From Ignavibacteria bacterium (GTDB lineage Bacteria > Bacteroidota > Ignavibacteria > Kapaibacteriales > UBA4661), in contig CANHDJ010000034.1 of the NCBI GenBank assembly GCA_947459425.1, positions 1 through 36,601 on the forward strand: DNA of 36,601 bases, given 5' to 3'. A model generated the notes under the pieces. It saw only the letters and a program-made list of their open reading frames with translations. It had not been told where the DNA came from and searched no databases. This document shows, one piece after another, positions 15,813-24,547 of the stretch. Made by a program: the position numbers and the translations under genes. Position 1 is the first letter of the stretch, and every line of letters starts with the position of its first letter.

Positions 15813-16673
15813 TTACAAAATCATCTTTTCAATCGGAACAACCAAAATACCCTCCGCACCAGCCTCCTTCAGCTTTCCGATGATTTCCCAGAACGTATCT
15901 TCCGGCACAACGGAGTGAACCGCATTCCAGCCACTCGTGGCAAGCGGCGTAACCGTCGGGCTTTTCATGCCGGGCAGCAGTGCCATGATTGCAGGAAGCG
16001 CTTCACTAGGCGCGTTCAGGATGATGTACTTGTTCTTTTTTGCCCTGCCGACGGACTGAATGCGAAAGCGCAAATCATCCACGATATGCTGCTTCTCAGG
16101 CGAAAGTGGGCGCGAAATCAGTACGGCTTCGGAGCGGAAAATTGTTTCAACCTCTGAAAGCCCGTTACTCAGCAGTGTTGAGCCAGACGAAACAATATCG
16201 CAAATCGCATCGGCAAGCCCGATACTCGGTGCTATCTCGACCGAACCGCTAATTTCGTGAATTTCAGATTGAACGCCATGCTCTTGCAAAAACTCCGTCA
16301 AAATATTCGGGAACGACGTAGCAATGCGCTTTCCCTGCAAATCCTGCACTGATGAATACGCCGCACCTTTTGGCACCGCCAATGACAGCCGACACCGCGA
16401 AAAACCAAGGCGTTCAATGATGTCCACCGGACGCTGCAAAGACGGGCGCTCTTCGGCAATCACATTTTCGCCGATTATGCCTACGTCGGCAACGCCATCG
16501 GCAACGTATTCGGGAATATCATCGTCGCGCAAAAAGAGAAATTCGACTGGAAAATTATACGCTGCGGCTTTGAGTTTTCCGCCGGACTTAGCGAAATCAA
16601 TCCCGCATTCCTGCATGAGTTCAAGCGATTCTTCGGTTAAGCGTCCTGATTTTTGAATGGCAATACGAAGCAT
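15813..16673 (-). CDS. hisG: ATP phosphoribosyltransferase, long form
   Basis: First step of histidine synthesis: ATP plus PRPP to phosphoribosyl-ATP. The 286-residue length and the C-terminal ACT-like regulatory domain (about 210-286, ending AGAEGILVVPIEKMIL) identify the long, HisZ-independent form. The N-terminal catalytic half begins MLRIAIQKSGRLTEESLELM, and the PRPP-binding loop region is DIVSSGSTLLSNGL. Feedback inhibition by histidine is expected for this form. It lies alone, with no other his gene in the window, between the T9SS-exported protein and DUF420. Confidence 0.95.
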   Translation of the reverse strand: MLRIAIQKSGRLTEESLELMQECGIDFAKSGGKLKAAAYNFPVEFLFLRDDDIPEYVADGVADVGIIGENVIAEERPSLQRPVDIIERLGFSRCRLSLAVPKGAAYSSVQDLQGKRIATSFPNILTEFLQEHGVQSEIHEISGSVEIAPSIGLADAICDIVSSGSTLLSNGLSEVETIFRSEAVLISRPLSPEKQHIVDDLRFRIQSVGRAKKNKYIILNAPSEALPAIMALLPGMKSPTVTPLATSGWNAVHSVVPEDTFWEIIGKLKEAGAEGILVVPIEKMIL

Positions 16674-16720
16674 TAGTACAATAATAAGTGATGAATAAGT
16701 GTTTTGTGGAGCAGTGCGCT

Positions 16721-19228
16721 CTAACGCTGAATAACGACCGAAATAGCCGCTACGCCTTGTGCCGTCTGCACAAGCAGCATATATGCGCCCGTCGCCACGT
16801 GCGGGGTTGGGAGGCGATACGTTCCGCGCTCATATTCCGCCGCGCCTTGTTTGAAGCGCTCTTGCGCGGTATATTCGCCTTCGGCAACAGTATTGCCGAG
16901 AATATCTTTCAAAATGCAGCGAGCGCTTAACGGCTCTGCATTTATTGGGTCAATGAGGCGTTCGACGAGCAGCGAAACTTCGCTTGATGCAGGATTCGGC
17001 GTTGGGTCGGCAAGTCGCACAGCTTCTATGCGCGACGGCACTCCGGCGATTGCCTGATTTGCGCCAAGCGTTCGGAATATCACCCGCGTAGAACACCGCG
17101 AATCGGCAGCATACAAATTTGGAATCCCTTCGCCAACAAGCGCTATTGCCGTAATGCCGCATGAATCCTCGACAAGAATCGTATCGCGGATAGTGCCGAG
17201 TTCGCTTGGCGAAAAGCATACCGTCAAACGCCGTGTAGAAGCGGGCGGCACAACAAAGGGAAACTGCCCGACGGGAACCGAAAATTGAATATTGCGAAAA
17301 ACGGGTATGCGCTGCATGACCACTGGGCGCACGGCATCGGTGTTTTGCAAAAGAATCGTGGCGCACGTCATACTATTCAGCCCTATGGTATCAAGCCGGA
17401 ACTCGGCGGCGGTCGAAAGGACAAAAAGCTGTTTGGGGAAATCCAATGCCGTCAGCGATATGGTGTTCGATGTCCACGTACAGCCGTTGTTATCTAGCAA
17501 TTCAGCGTAATAACTGCCTGTTGTGCGAATAGCAAGGCGCTGTGCCGTACTTAAAACCGCATTCGGACGCGCCATGCTCAACCAACGATATTGCCGGAAG
17601 CCCGCCGGAGCTTGTAAAACAGCGCTATCGCCCACACAAAACCGTATTTGGCGGACAGAGACAATATCGGTATTAGGGCGGGGAAAAATTGTAATCGTCG
17701 TGGAAGAACTCGCAATACAGCCACTCTCATTTTTGACCGACAGCGTGTATCTGCCGGAGCGCGTCACATCAAGCGTTGGCGTTCGACTCAGTATCGTGCG
17801 CCCGTCTGACCATTCATAACTAAAATTGGGGAGTTGAATGTCGGAAGTAAGCCGAATGGTCGTGCCTTCACACGCGCGAGGCGGTGCTGAAAGACTCACC
17901 CGTGCCTCTGGACGAGGGAAAAAGACGACGCGCACAGAATCCGTGAGGCTAACGCAATCGTAAACACTCGCCGTAACGCGGTATGTTCCCGTTTCGCGCA
18001 CGACGACGGTTGCTCCCGTGCCACCATTTGACCAGCGATATTGTGCAAATCCTGGTGAAACCCTGAGTATAACACTATCACCCTGACAGAAAAATGGCGA
18101 CGGCGGAATAGGGCGAATCCGCAATTCTCGTTCTTGGGGCGGTACGTAACGATACACGCCTTCGCCGACAATGAACCCAAGCGTATCGTTGACAAAATAT
18201 AAATCATCAAGGTCGGCATTCGGCGGAATCCCGCAATTACGCAATTCCCACGTTCTGCCGTAATTATTGGTAAAATAGGCAGAAGCATTGAGCCCAGCCG
18301 CCCATGCCGTTGAATCATTGAGCAAGTATGTTCCAAACATTGGCTGCCCGGTCGGGAATTGATTCCACGTCCGCGCTCCATCCGAAGAGGAGCGCATACC
18401 GCCGCCGCCGCCGCCGCCCGTACAGACGGTGCCGGAATAGGGAACCATAAAGGTATTGTTGCTGATGGATAAATCCTCCTGCCAAACTTTGCCATTGCGC
18501 ACTGTTGGCGGGTAGGATTGCGCAAAAACGCTCCACGACAAGCCGCCATTGAGCGTACGGAAAATCTGCCCGCTCGAAACCGCATAACCAAGCCCTTGTG
18601 AGGAGTAAATGATTGCATCGCTCAGTCCTGAATCGTTATCGGCACCCGAAAACACCGTCCACGTATTGCCGCCATTGGTTGTACGTAAAAAAAGCTGTTG
18701 GTCGCCGCAACCGCCCGACATGACAAAACCGGAGTCGCGGTGCGTGAAATGACAGCCCCATGTGCGAAACTGCACGCCAATGAGTGCCGTGGGTGTAATA
18801 TCGCGCCACGTCCGTCCGCCATCAGCGGACTTAAACACGCCGCCGGGACCGGATGCGTAGCCAACAGTGGAATCGGGGAACCACACGCCTTCCAAGTGAT
18901 TACGAAGGTCGCTTTGGTCGTAGGAAAGCCGACCGGGTATTTCGGAGCGCGTCCACGTCTGACCGCCGTCGGTCGTGTAAATCGTCCGCCGATAAAAGCC
19001 CACAATCCAGCCGTAGCGAGGATTACTCGGCAAAAAGTATGCTTCTAGCCAATAATCCTGCACATTGTCCGGTGCTGGCGGAACCTGCACTTGCACCCAA
19101 TCTTGCCGACCAATTTGCGGCGTTTGTGCCAAGACGCTATTTGCGCAGAGCATGAGCAGCAAGGCGCATAAAATCTGTATGCACCCAAGCAAATGTGGTT
19201 GAGAGAAAGAAGCAGAATGGGGTCGCAT
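16721..19228 (-). CDS. Secreted propeller / Ig-like protein with T9SS type A sorting domain
   Basis: An 835-residue exported protein. The signal peptide (about 1-35, cleavage near SVLAQ) is followed by a BNR/YCF48-like propeller (about 45-370; repeats such as YTTDGGQTWTRS, KSADGGRTWRD, RTTNGGNTWTVF, RTLNGGLSWSVF). Next come three Ig/PKD-like repeats with paired cysteines (about 375-600; each with a CxGDSxxL- or CEGTTIRL-like start), a further beta domain (about 610-720), and a C-terminal sorting domain (about 745-835: LADPTPNPASSEVSLLV, then AYMLLVQTAQGVAAISVV). This ends as T9SS cargo normally does, so surface display or release is expected. A Gly7 run sits in one propeller blade (near 18404-18423). 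The target or ligand is unknown. Confidence 0.87.
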   Translation of the reverse strand: MRPHSASFSQPHLLGCIQILCALLLMLCANSVLAQTPQIGRQDWVQVQVPPAPDNVQDYWLEAYFLPSNPRYGWIVGFYRRTIYTTDGGQTWTRSEIPGRLSYDQSDLRNHLEGVWFPDSTVGYASGPGGVFKSADGGRTWRDITPTALIGVQFRTWGCHFTHRDSGFVMSGGCGDQQLFLRTTNGGNTWTVFSGADNDSGLSDAIIYSSQGLGYAVSSGQIFRTLNGGLSWSVFAQSYPPTVRNGKVWQEDLSISNNTFMVPYSGTVCTGGGGGGGMRSSSDGARTWNQFPTGQPMFGTYLLNDSTAWAAGLNASAYFTNNYGRTWELRNCGIPPNADLDDLYFVNDTLGFIVGEGVYRYVPPQERELRIRPIPPSPFFCQGDSVILRVSPGFAQYRWSNGGTGATVVVRETGTYRVTASVYDCVSLTDSVRVVFFPRPEARVSLSAPPRACEGTTIRLTSDIQLPNFSYEWSDGRTILSRTPTLDVTRSGRYTLSVKNESGCIASSSTTITIFPRPNTDIVSVRQIRFCVGDSAVLQAPAGFRQYRWLSMARPNAVLSTAQRLAIRTTGSYYAELLDNNGCTWTSNTISLTALDFPKQLFVLSTAAEFRLDTIGLNSMTCATILLQNTDAVRPVVMQRIPVFRNIQFSVPVGQFPFVVPPASTRRLTVCFSPSELGTIRDTILVEDSCGITAIALVGEGIPNLYAADSRCSTRVIFRTLGANQAIAGVPSRIEAVRLADPTPNPASSEVSLLVERLIDPINAEPLSARCILKDILGNTVAEGEYTAQERFKQGAAEYERGTYRLPTPHVATGAYMLLVQTAQGVAAISVVIQR

Positions 19229-19254
19229 AGAATTTTGCTAAAAGGTTGTGGGCT

Positions 19255-20331
19255 TTAGGAAGACATTGCCGCTTTAAGCGCAAGAATATCAACAATTTCT
19301 GTTGGGTCTTGGTTGTTGAGCAAGGCAAGCCAATAGCTTGTCCAATCGGCAAGGTACAACAGCGAGAACATCTGCGCAAGCAAGTTCTCTCCTTCGGCGG
19401 TGATTTCCAGAAGGTTTTTTGCGCGTCCTTGCAGTACGCCCTTGGTTGCCTGAAAGCGTTTGTTCATGCGGGGTTGCGAAGTCTGAGCCTCTTGCAAAAG
19501 AACAATGGTAAAGCGGTCTAAAATATCCTGCGGGAGCGCCCAGCTATTGATTTCGTTATGATTCATCTCGGGAATAATATTGCCAAACGCTAGGTGCTTG
19601 CCATTTTCCTGAATCTGCCCACGCCAGCGCAAATTCACTGCCTCCAAAAGCGGCGATGAATAAAAGACAGGAATAGTGCCACGAAGCTGCTGTGCCAGCG
19701 CGAATGCGGGATTGCTTGCATCGGGGCGCGAGTATTCTTGCGCTTTGGCATCCAAAAACGGCGGGAGCGTGTGGATAGCGTGGAGAATACCTGCAACCAC
19801 CTCGCGCCCAACGGCATGATGCAGCACGAGTGTCATCAGCACAGGCAAAAATGAATACCCAACCGCACAACGAGGCTGCAAGCCGCTTGGAATGGTAATA
19901 ACTGGCACACCATCAGCTTCGGCGCGTTGTTTGAGTTCGCCACCCGTGGCGATACAAAGGAGGCGCTTGGTCTTGCTTTGTGCGGCGCGGTATCCGGCGA
20001 GGGTTTCTTCGGTATTGCCGGAATAACTGCTGGCGATAAAGGCGGTCTGGCTGTTGATGCCGCTTGGCAGGTTATAGCTGCGGTTCACCAGAACAGCGAA
20101 ATCATCCGCCCCGTAGCCCTGCAAGGTGCATCGGAGGAGGTCTCCGGCAATCGCAGAACCGCCCATGCCCGAAAAAACAAGCAGGGGGAAATGCGAAGAA
20201 TCCTGAAAATAGGGCGCACCAGCACCGATGGCAATGGCTTCGCGGACTTGGTTAGGAAAATTATTCAATACCTCGAACATATTACTGCGGTCTAACTCAA
20301 GCAACGAAGCGGTTTCTGGGATTTCGGTCAT
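19255..20331 (-). CDS. Bifunctional phosphoglucose/phosphomannose isomerase
   Basis: Interconverts glucose-6-P or mannose-6-P with fructose-6-P. The 358-residue SIS-domain protein has the family motifs FSGMGGSAIAGDLLR (about 53-67), SSYSGNTEETLAGY (about 101-114) and PEMNHNEINSW (about 253-263), the last carrying the catalytic His of the PGI/PMI group. This class replaces the larger classical PGI in many Chlorobi-related and archaeal genomes. The downstream secreted-protein gene starts 26 nt after its stop. Upstream is pyk, beyond a hairpin at 20448-20479. The start at 20331 is the only good ATG before the first conserved helix. Confidence 0.9.
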   Translation of the reverse strand: MTEIPETASLLELDRSNMFEVLNNFPNQVREAIAIGAGAPYFQDSSHFPLLVFSGMGGSAIAGDLLRCTLQGYGADDFAVLVNRSYNLPSGINSQTAFIASSYSGNTEETLAGYRAAQSKTKRLLCIATGGELKQRAEADGVPVITIPSGLQPRCAVGYSFLPVLMTLVLHHAVGREVVAGILHAIHTLPPFLDAKAQEYSRPDASNPAFALAQQLRGTIPVFYSSPLLEAVNLRWRGQIQENGKHLAFGNIIPEMNHNEINSWALPQDILDRFTIVLLQEAQTSQPRMNKRFQATKGVLQGRAKNLLEITAEGENLLAQMFSLLYLADWTSYWLALLNNQDPTEIVDILALKAAMSS

Positions 20332-20400
20332 AGTGAAAAAAGGTAGTGTTAGGTTTTGAATCGTGAGATTTAGGACGGAAGAAACTGTGTCAAACCCACC

Positions 20401-20422
20401 AACGCCAGATTTATCAGGCGTT
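20401..20422. other. Short palindrome between pyk and the PGI/PMI gene
   Basis: AACGCC-A-GAT-TT-ATC-A-GGCGTT is symmetric apart from one A/A position. It sits about 70 nt upstream of the PGI/PMI start and could be an operator or a minor hairpin. No matching copy was seen elsewhere in the window. Confidence 0.35.
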
Positions 20423-20447
20423 TGGTTGCTTCGCCTTCAGACAAGAA

Positions 20448-20479
20448 GTGAGGCTCTCATTACAAAACAAGAGCCTCAC
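20448..20479 (-). terminator. Hairpin behind pyruvate kinase
   Basis: GTGAGGCTCT (20448-20457) pairs perfectly with AGAGCCTCAC (20470-20479) across a 12-nt loop. It lies 40 nt behind the pyk stop codon on the minus strand. The following minus-strand bases are only moderately T-rich (TTCTTGTCTG), so termination may be partial. Confidence 0.6.
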
Positions 20480-20518
20480 AATCCGTATCAAGCAGGAACG
20501 GCGAGGCGTTCCGACGGG

Positions 20519-22213
20519 TTATAGCTTCTCAATACATAACATATTCGTTTTCGAGCGGGCTTTCAGTGGGCGACCAATGGATATGACAACCGTAGCGCCG
20601 GATTTGAGGTAATTCCGCTCGACGAGTGTTCTTTTGACGGACTCAATCGCATCGTCTGTTGAGGCTTCTTCTTCGACTTGAACCGCTTGAACGCCCCAGA
20701 GAAGGCTAATACGCCGTGAAACGTCAGCGCTTTGGGTAAAGGCAAAAATTGGCAAAACAAATTTACGAGAAGCCATGTATCGCGCAATTTTGCCCGTTGT
20801 TGTGACCGCCGCAATCGCATCAATTTTCATTTCGCGGATAACCGTTCCGACGGCACCGGAAATAGCGTCGGCAAGAGCATCGGGAAGATTGATGTCCAAT
20901 GCTGCTTCGGCGCGTTTTTTCGAGATTTCTTGGGTGCGGAACAATTCGGCTTCCGCCTCTTCGCAAATTGTGCGCATATACGAGACTGTTTCTATCGGAT
21001 ACGCACCAACACTGGTCTCGGCGCTCAACATCACAACATCGGTGCCGTCAAAAACGGCATTGGAAACGTCGCTGGCTTCGGCGCGAGTGGGACGCGGATT
21101 TTGAATCATGGATTCCAGCATTTGGGTTGCCGTAATAACGGGTTTTGCTTGGTCGTTGCAGAGCGTGATGATGCGCTTTTGCTCAATCGGCACCCGTGCT
21201 GCGGGGATTTCCACACCCATATCGCCCCGAGCAACCATAATGCCATCGGATACTTCGATAATGCTTTCAATATTTTCCAATGCTTGCGGCTTCTCAATTT
21301 TTGCAATAATCCACTGTGTGCCGCCATGCTTTTTGATGTATTCTTTGGACTGTTGCACGTCTTCGGCAGTACGAACGAAGGAAAGTGCGATGTAATCAAC
21401 CTCGTTTTTAATCGCAAAAATAATATCTTTTTTGTCTTTTTCCGTCATTGCGGGCTGGCTGACGTGGACATCTGGCATATTGATGCCTTTGCGGGATTTG
21501 AGTAAACCGCCATTTTCAACAATCGCCCGCACAACCTCGCCGTCGCTGCTGCGAACCTTAACTTTGAGCAAGCCATCATCAAAAAGAACGACACTGCCGG
21601 GCTTCACATCGTCTGCAAACGTGGCGTAGCGCACGGGGATAATATCGTCTGGGCTGCCACGCTTTTTCCACACGGCTTCATCGGCAAGGAAAATATCGGT
21701 GCCATTGACAATGCTAATTGCGCCGCTTGTTAAATCGCCCACACGCAGTTTCGGACCTTGTACGTCGGCAAGAATTGGGATATGAATACCGAGTTCTTTT
21801 TCGACTGCACGGATAATTTCCATCGCTTGCAAATGTACTTCGTGTGAGCCGTGCGACATATTGAGGCGAAACGCCGTTGCGCCAACTTCAATGAGTTGTT
21901 TTACTTTTTCTTTCGAGGCGATTGCCGGTCCGAAGGTACACAGAATCTTGGTGCGGTGAATTTTATTGCCAACTTTGAGTTGGGTCTTTTTGCCCATGTA
22001 CGCCTCAACAAGCGTTGATGCTCCTCGTTCGGTGGGTTTCTCGGCACTATGTTTGGCAGCAGTTTTGGTGCTTGGTGCTTTGCTTGATTTTGCTACCGCT
22101 TTTTTCACAGGAGCAGTTTTGGTGCTTGTCTGGGCAGCACGTGGTGGTGAGGTTTTCTTCGACGCGCTTTTTTCTTTGGCGTTTTTCGCTTTCGACGCGG
22201 ACGCTTTAGCCAT
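20519..22213 (-). CDS. pyk: Pyruvate kinase with a histone H1-like N-terminal tail
   Basis: Converts phosphoenolpyruvate and ADP to pyruvate and ATP. The catalytic body starts at about residue 85 (HRTKILCTFGPAIAS). The active-site segments FRLNMSHGSHE (about 115-125), WIIAKIEKPQALEN and DGIMVARGDMGVEIP and the C-terminal allosteric domain are all complete, giving the normal ~480 residues. Before it lies an unusual tail: residues 1-60 contain 15 Lys and 15 Ala plus Ser/Thr/Pro, like the basic tails of H1-type or KAAP-rich DNA-binding proteins. The tail is in frame and starts at an ATG. No second ATG with a ribosome-binding site closer to the enzyme was found, although Met73 (AYMGKK) could serve as an internal start. 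Confidence 0.95.
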   Translation of the reverse strand: MAKASASKAKNAKEKSASKKTSPPRAAQTSTKTAPVKKAVAKSSKAPSTKTAAKHSAEKPTERGASTLVEAYMGKKTQLKVGNKIHRTKILCTFGPAIASKEKVKQLIEVGATAFRLNMSHGSHEVHLQAMEIIRAVEKELGIHIPILADVQGPKLRVGDLTSGAISIVNGTDIFLADEAVWKKRGSPDDIIPVRYATFADDVKPGSVVLFDDGLLKVKVRSSDGEVVRAIVENGGLLKSRKGINMPDVHVSQPAMTEKDKKDIIFAIKNEVDYIALSFVRTAEDVQQSKEYIKKHGGTQWIIAKIEKPQALENIESIIEVSDGIMVARGDMGVEIPAARVPIEQKRIITLCNDQAKPVITATQMLESMIQNPRPTRAEASDVSNAVFDGTDVVMLSAETSVGAYPIETVSYMRTICEEAEAELFRTQEISKKRAEAALDINLPDALADAISGAVGTVIREMKIDAIAAVTTTGKIARYMASRKFVLPIFAFTQSADVSRRISLLWGVQAVQVEEEASTDDAIESVKRTLVERNYLKSGATVVISIGRPLKARSKTNMLCIEKL

Positions 22214-22360
22214 AATGGTCTCCGTAGGAATAATCTAACAAGGTGAACACAACATGAATTTTTTCTCTGGCGCGTAATTTACAGAAAAAAAGTTTGAAAA
22301 TGTATCGGAACGTTGTTTTTTGGTAAATTCCCTCAAAAAAGACTTGGTCTGGTTGTCAGA

Positions 22361-22405
22361 GAAATAAAAAAGCGGGCAGACCGCTTAAAAAGCGAATCCG
22401 CCCGC
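22361..22405 (-). terminator. Strong intrinsic terminator, minus strand
   Basis: Read on the minus strand, GCGGGC and an inner AT-rich arm pair with AAGCG and GCCCGC, followed by TTTTTTATTT. Outer arms are 22372-22377 and 22400-22405. It lies behind the IS630-type ruin and 148 nt upstream of the pyk start. It insulates pyk from the fbp side. Confidence 0.85.
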
Positions 22406-22440
22406 ACAACTGTCTGCTCTAACTTTTTTGGAAGGCACAG

Positions 22441-23096
22441 CTCAAACGCATTGTTTTTCCGCAAGAATCCAAAGACATTCAAGCGTTGACCGTGACTCTG
22501 CGCTTCAAGCCACAGAGGACGCTCCGGATGCTGCCATGCCATTGGTTCTGGCGCTTGGAGGCTAAAGCCCGCAGCATCAGCCTAGGCAAGTTCAATCTCA
22601 CCACGCTCTTCGCGGTGATCAAGTTCTGCCAAATGCTTCTTGCATCACTCGTATTCTTGCTGCTCAGGAGCTTTGGCAGGACGCTTGACAATCCGCCTAT
22701 AGCGGCAACCTGCTTCCTTGAGGCGGCGGCGAATCGTTTGGAGGCTCAGAGTAATCTTTTTTTTTCAGCGCCGATAGGGCACTCCTACTCTGCTGTGGAT
22801 GCCGTTTGACCGTGCGGAGAATCATTGCATCTTCTTTGGCGGAGATTTTACGCGGTCGCCCCGGACGAGTAGCATCGGATAAGCCGCCCGTAAGCGTGTT
22901 CTTCCCAGTTGGTGAGCCAAATGCTGACGGTATCACGGTCAACATCAAAAATATCTGCCAATTGGTCAATGCTGTACCGACGATCGCTCAGTAAAACGGC
23001 ATGAGCGCGAAGGCGACGTTTGAAGGAAACGTCATCGTGGTATAAGGATTGCAACTGCTTGCGAGTGGCTTCATTCAAGGGCGTAACAAATTTCAT
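22441..23096 (-). pseudogene. Degenerate IS630-family transposase
   Basis: The minus strand carries the parts of an IS630-type transposase in three frames. Frame one starts at ATG 23096 with the HTH region (RLRAHAVLLSDRRYSIDQLA, then DRDTVSIWLTNWEEH). After a frameshift (between about 22850 and 22970) comes the linker GRPRKISAKEDAMI. A second frameshift at a nine-T run near 22756-22764 leads to TIRRRLKEAGCRYRRIVKR, an in-frame TGA, KKHLAELDHREERGEIEL, an in-frame TAG, then ADAAGFSLQAP and WLEAQSHGQRLNVFGFLRKN, where similarity stops. The third, C-terminal part of the DDE domain is missing. At least two frameshifts, two stops and a truncation make it inactive. Confidence 0.85.
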
Positions 23097-23193
23097 ATGC
23101 AATGGCTATGGTCATTGAGGCAATGGGCTTCAAGGAAAGTCTCGCATTTTTCTATGACTTTACCAAGATTTACCAGATTATTTTTGTGAACAA

Positions 23194-23431
23194 ACTTAGT
23201 ATGCGATTCTTAAAATAAGCGGTTATTTTTAAGCCAGTATTTATGCGGCTTCTTGAATTTAATGTGGCTTCAATGCTTACTTATAAATAGTTGGTTATTT
23301 TAAGAATCACGTACTTAGTATGTGATTCTTAAAATAAGCGCTTATTTTTAATCCAGTATTTATGCGGCTTCTTGAATTTAACGTAGCTTCAATGCTTGCT
23401 TGTAAATAGTTAGTTATTTTAAGAATCATGT
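23194..23431. repeat. 119-bp tandem repeat, two copies, each with inverted ends
   Basis: Copy 1 (23194-23312) and copy 2 (23313-23431) have the same length and differ at nine positions with no gaps. A third copy is just begun (ACTTAGG at 23432). Inside each copy GATTCTTAAAATAA (23205-23218 in copy 1) is inverted as TTATTTTAAGAATC (23295-23308). Copy 2 also holds the perfect palindrome AAAATAAGCGCTTATTTT. No reading frame is convincing. With the transposase ruin and short flanks this accounts for the 1.3-kb gene-free space between pyk and fbp. A 7-bp hairpin (23465-23471 with 23489-23495) close to the fbp stop is the only other structure seen. Confidence 0.9.
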
Positions 23432-23506
23432 ACTTAGGAACAAATACGCCTTAACATACGATAAGGGATGATTAGGCTTTATTTCTCATCATCCCCGTCC
23501 CTTTCG

Positions 23507-24541
23507 TTACTCAACGCCCTCTGGGAACTCTCCGCGCAAGAATACTTCGGCTTCCAACACATCATCGCGGCTGCCGATAAAGAGTGGCGAGCGTTGATGG
23601 ATGGCTTCGGGGCGTAAATCCAAGATACGGTTCTTACCGTCGCTTGCTCGCCCGCCTGCTTGCTCGATAATCATTGCTAAAGGATTGCACTCATAGAGAA
23701 TGCGGAGTTTGCCATTCGGACTGCTTCTGTCGGCGGGGTACATAAAGATTCCGCCGTACATGATGGTTCGGTGTAAATCGGCAATACTTGTTCCTACATA
23801 GCGAAGTGAGTAGGGACGGCGTTTGTCGGCAGAAGGGGTTTTGAGATATTCGATATATTTTTTGAGATTATCATTCCATTTTGAGGAATTGCCTTCATTG
23901 ACGCTGTAATACTTACCGCGATTCGGTATTTGAATTTTTTCATCACTCAGCAAAAACTCGCCAATGGTGGGGTCGTAGGTAAAGACATCCACGCCATTGC
24001 CCGTCGTATAGACGAGTTGCGTACTGCTGCCGTAGCAAACATAGCCCGCCGCAACCTGCCGTGCGCCCGGCTGCAACACATCTTCCAACGTGCCGTCCCC
24101 AACGTAATCCGGCGTAACGCGGTGATAAATTGAAAAAATTGTTCCAATCGTAACGTTGACATCAATATTTGATGAGCCGTCGAGGGGATCGAAGAGCAGT
24201 ACATACTTACCGCGCTCATACTCTGGCGGGATAGGAATAAGTTCTTCCGATTCTTCCGAAGCCATGACGCAAAGATGTCCACCGTGATCCATAGCGCGGA
24301 AAATCGTGTCATGGGCAATTTGGTCGAGTTTTTTTACCTGCTCTCCGTGAACATTTGTGCCGTCGGTTAGCCCCAAAACATCGTTCAACCCCGCACGGCG
24401 AACATCACGCGAAATAAGGCGTATCGCCAAGAGCATATCGCGCATCAGTCGAGAAAACTCGCCTGTTGCGCCTCGTTTCACATGTTCTTCTTCGGCAATG
24501 TGCCGTTCTATCGTTACGAGCTTGCTTACACGCATTCGCAT
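23507..24541 (-). CDS. fbp: Fructose-1,6-bisphosphatase, class I
   Basis: Hydrolyses fructose-1,6-bisphosphate to fructose-6-phosphate, the committed step of gluconeogenesis. The 344-residue protein has the class I metal site SEESEE (about 95-100) and the diagnostic FDPLDGSSNID (117-127). Also present are the substrate region RYVGTSIADLHRTIMYGGIF and the C-terminal NPLAMIIEQAGGRASDG. The start at 24541 is supported by an AGGAGG on the minus strand six bases upstream. The divergent neighbour is panB, with 246 nt between the two starts, which must hold both promoters. Confidence 0.95.
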   Translation of the reverse strand: MRMRVSKLVTIERHIAEEEHVKRGATGEFSRLMRDMLLAIRLISRDVRRAGLNDVLGLTDGTNVHGEQVKKLDQIAHDTIFRAMDHGGHLCVMASEESEELIPIPPEYERGKYVLLFDPLDGSSNIDVNVTIGTIFSIYHRVTPDYVGDGTLEDVLQPGARQVAAGYVCYGSSTQLVYTTGNGVDVFTYDPTIGEFLLSDEKIQIPNRGKYYSVNEGNSSKWNDNLKKYIEYLKTPSADKRRPYSLRYVGTSIADLHRTIMYGGIFMYPADRSSPNGKLRILYECNPLAMIIEQAGGRASDGKNRILDLRPEAIHQRSPLFIGSRDDVLEAEVFLRGEFPEGVE

Positions 24542-24547
24542 ATTGTT

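Noticed and set aside
20732-21505. 257-codon open frame antisense to pyruvate kinase
   Set aside because: Pyruvate kinase motifs run through the whole region on the minus strand. The antisense product has no domain and follows mirror codon bias.
23194-23431. Terminal inverted repeats of the IS630 ruin
   Set aside because: The 119-bp units have their own inverted ends. No matching sequence is found at the other side of the ruin (22340-22440), so they cannot be paired ends of that element.
23194-23431. CRISPR-like array
   Set aside because: Only two long units with no spacer pattern, no cas genes in the window, and the repeats are contiguous.
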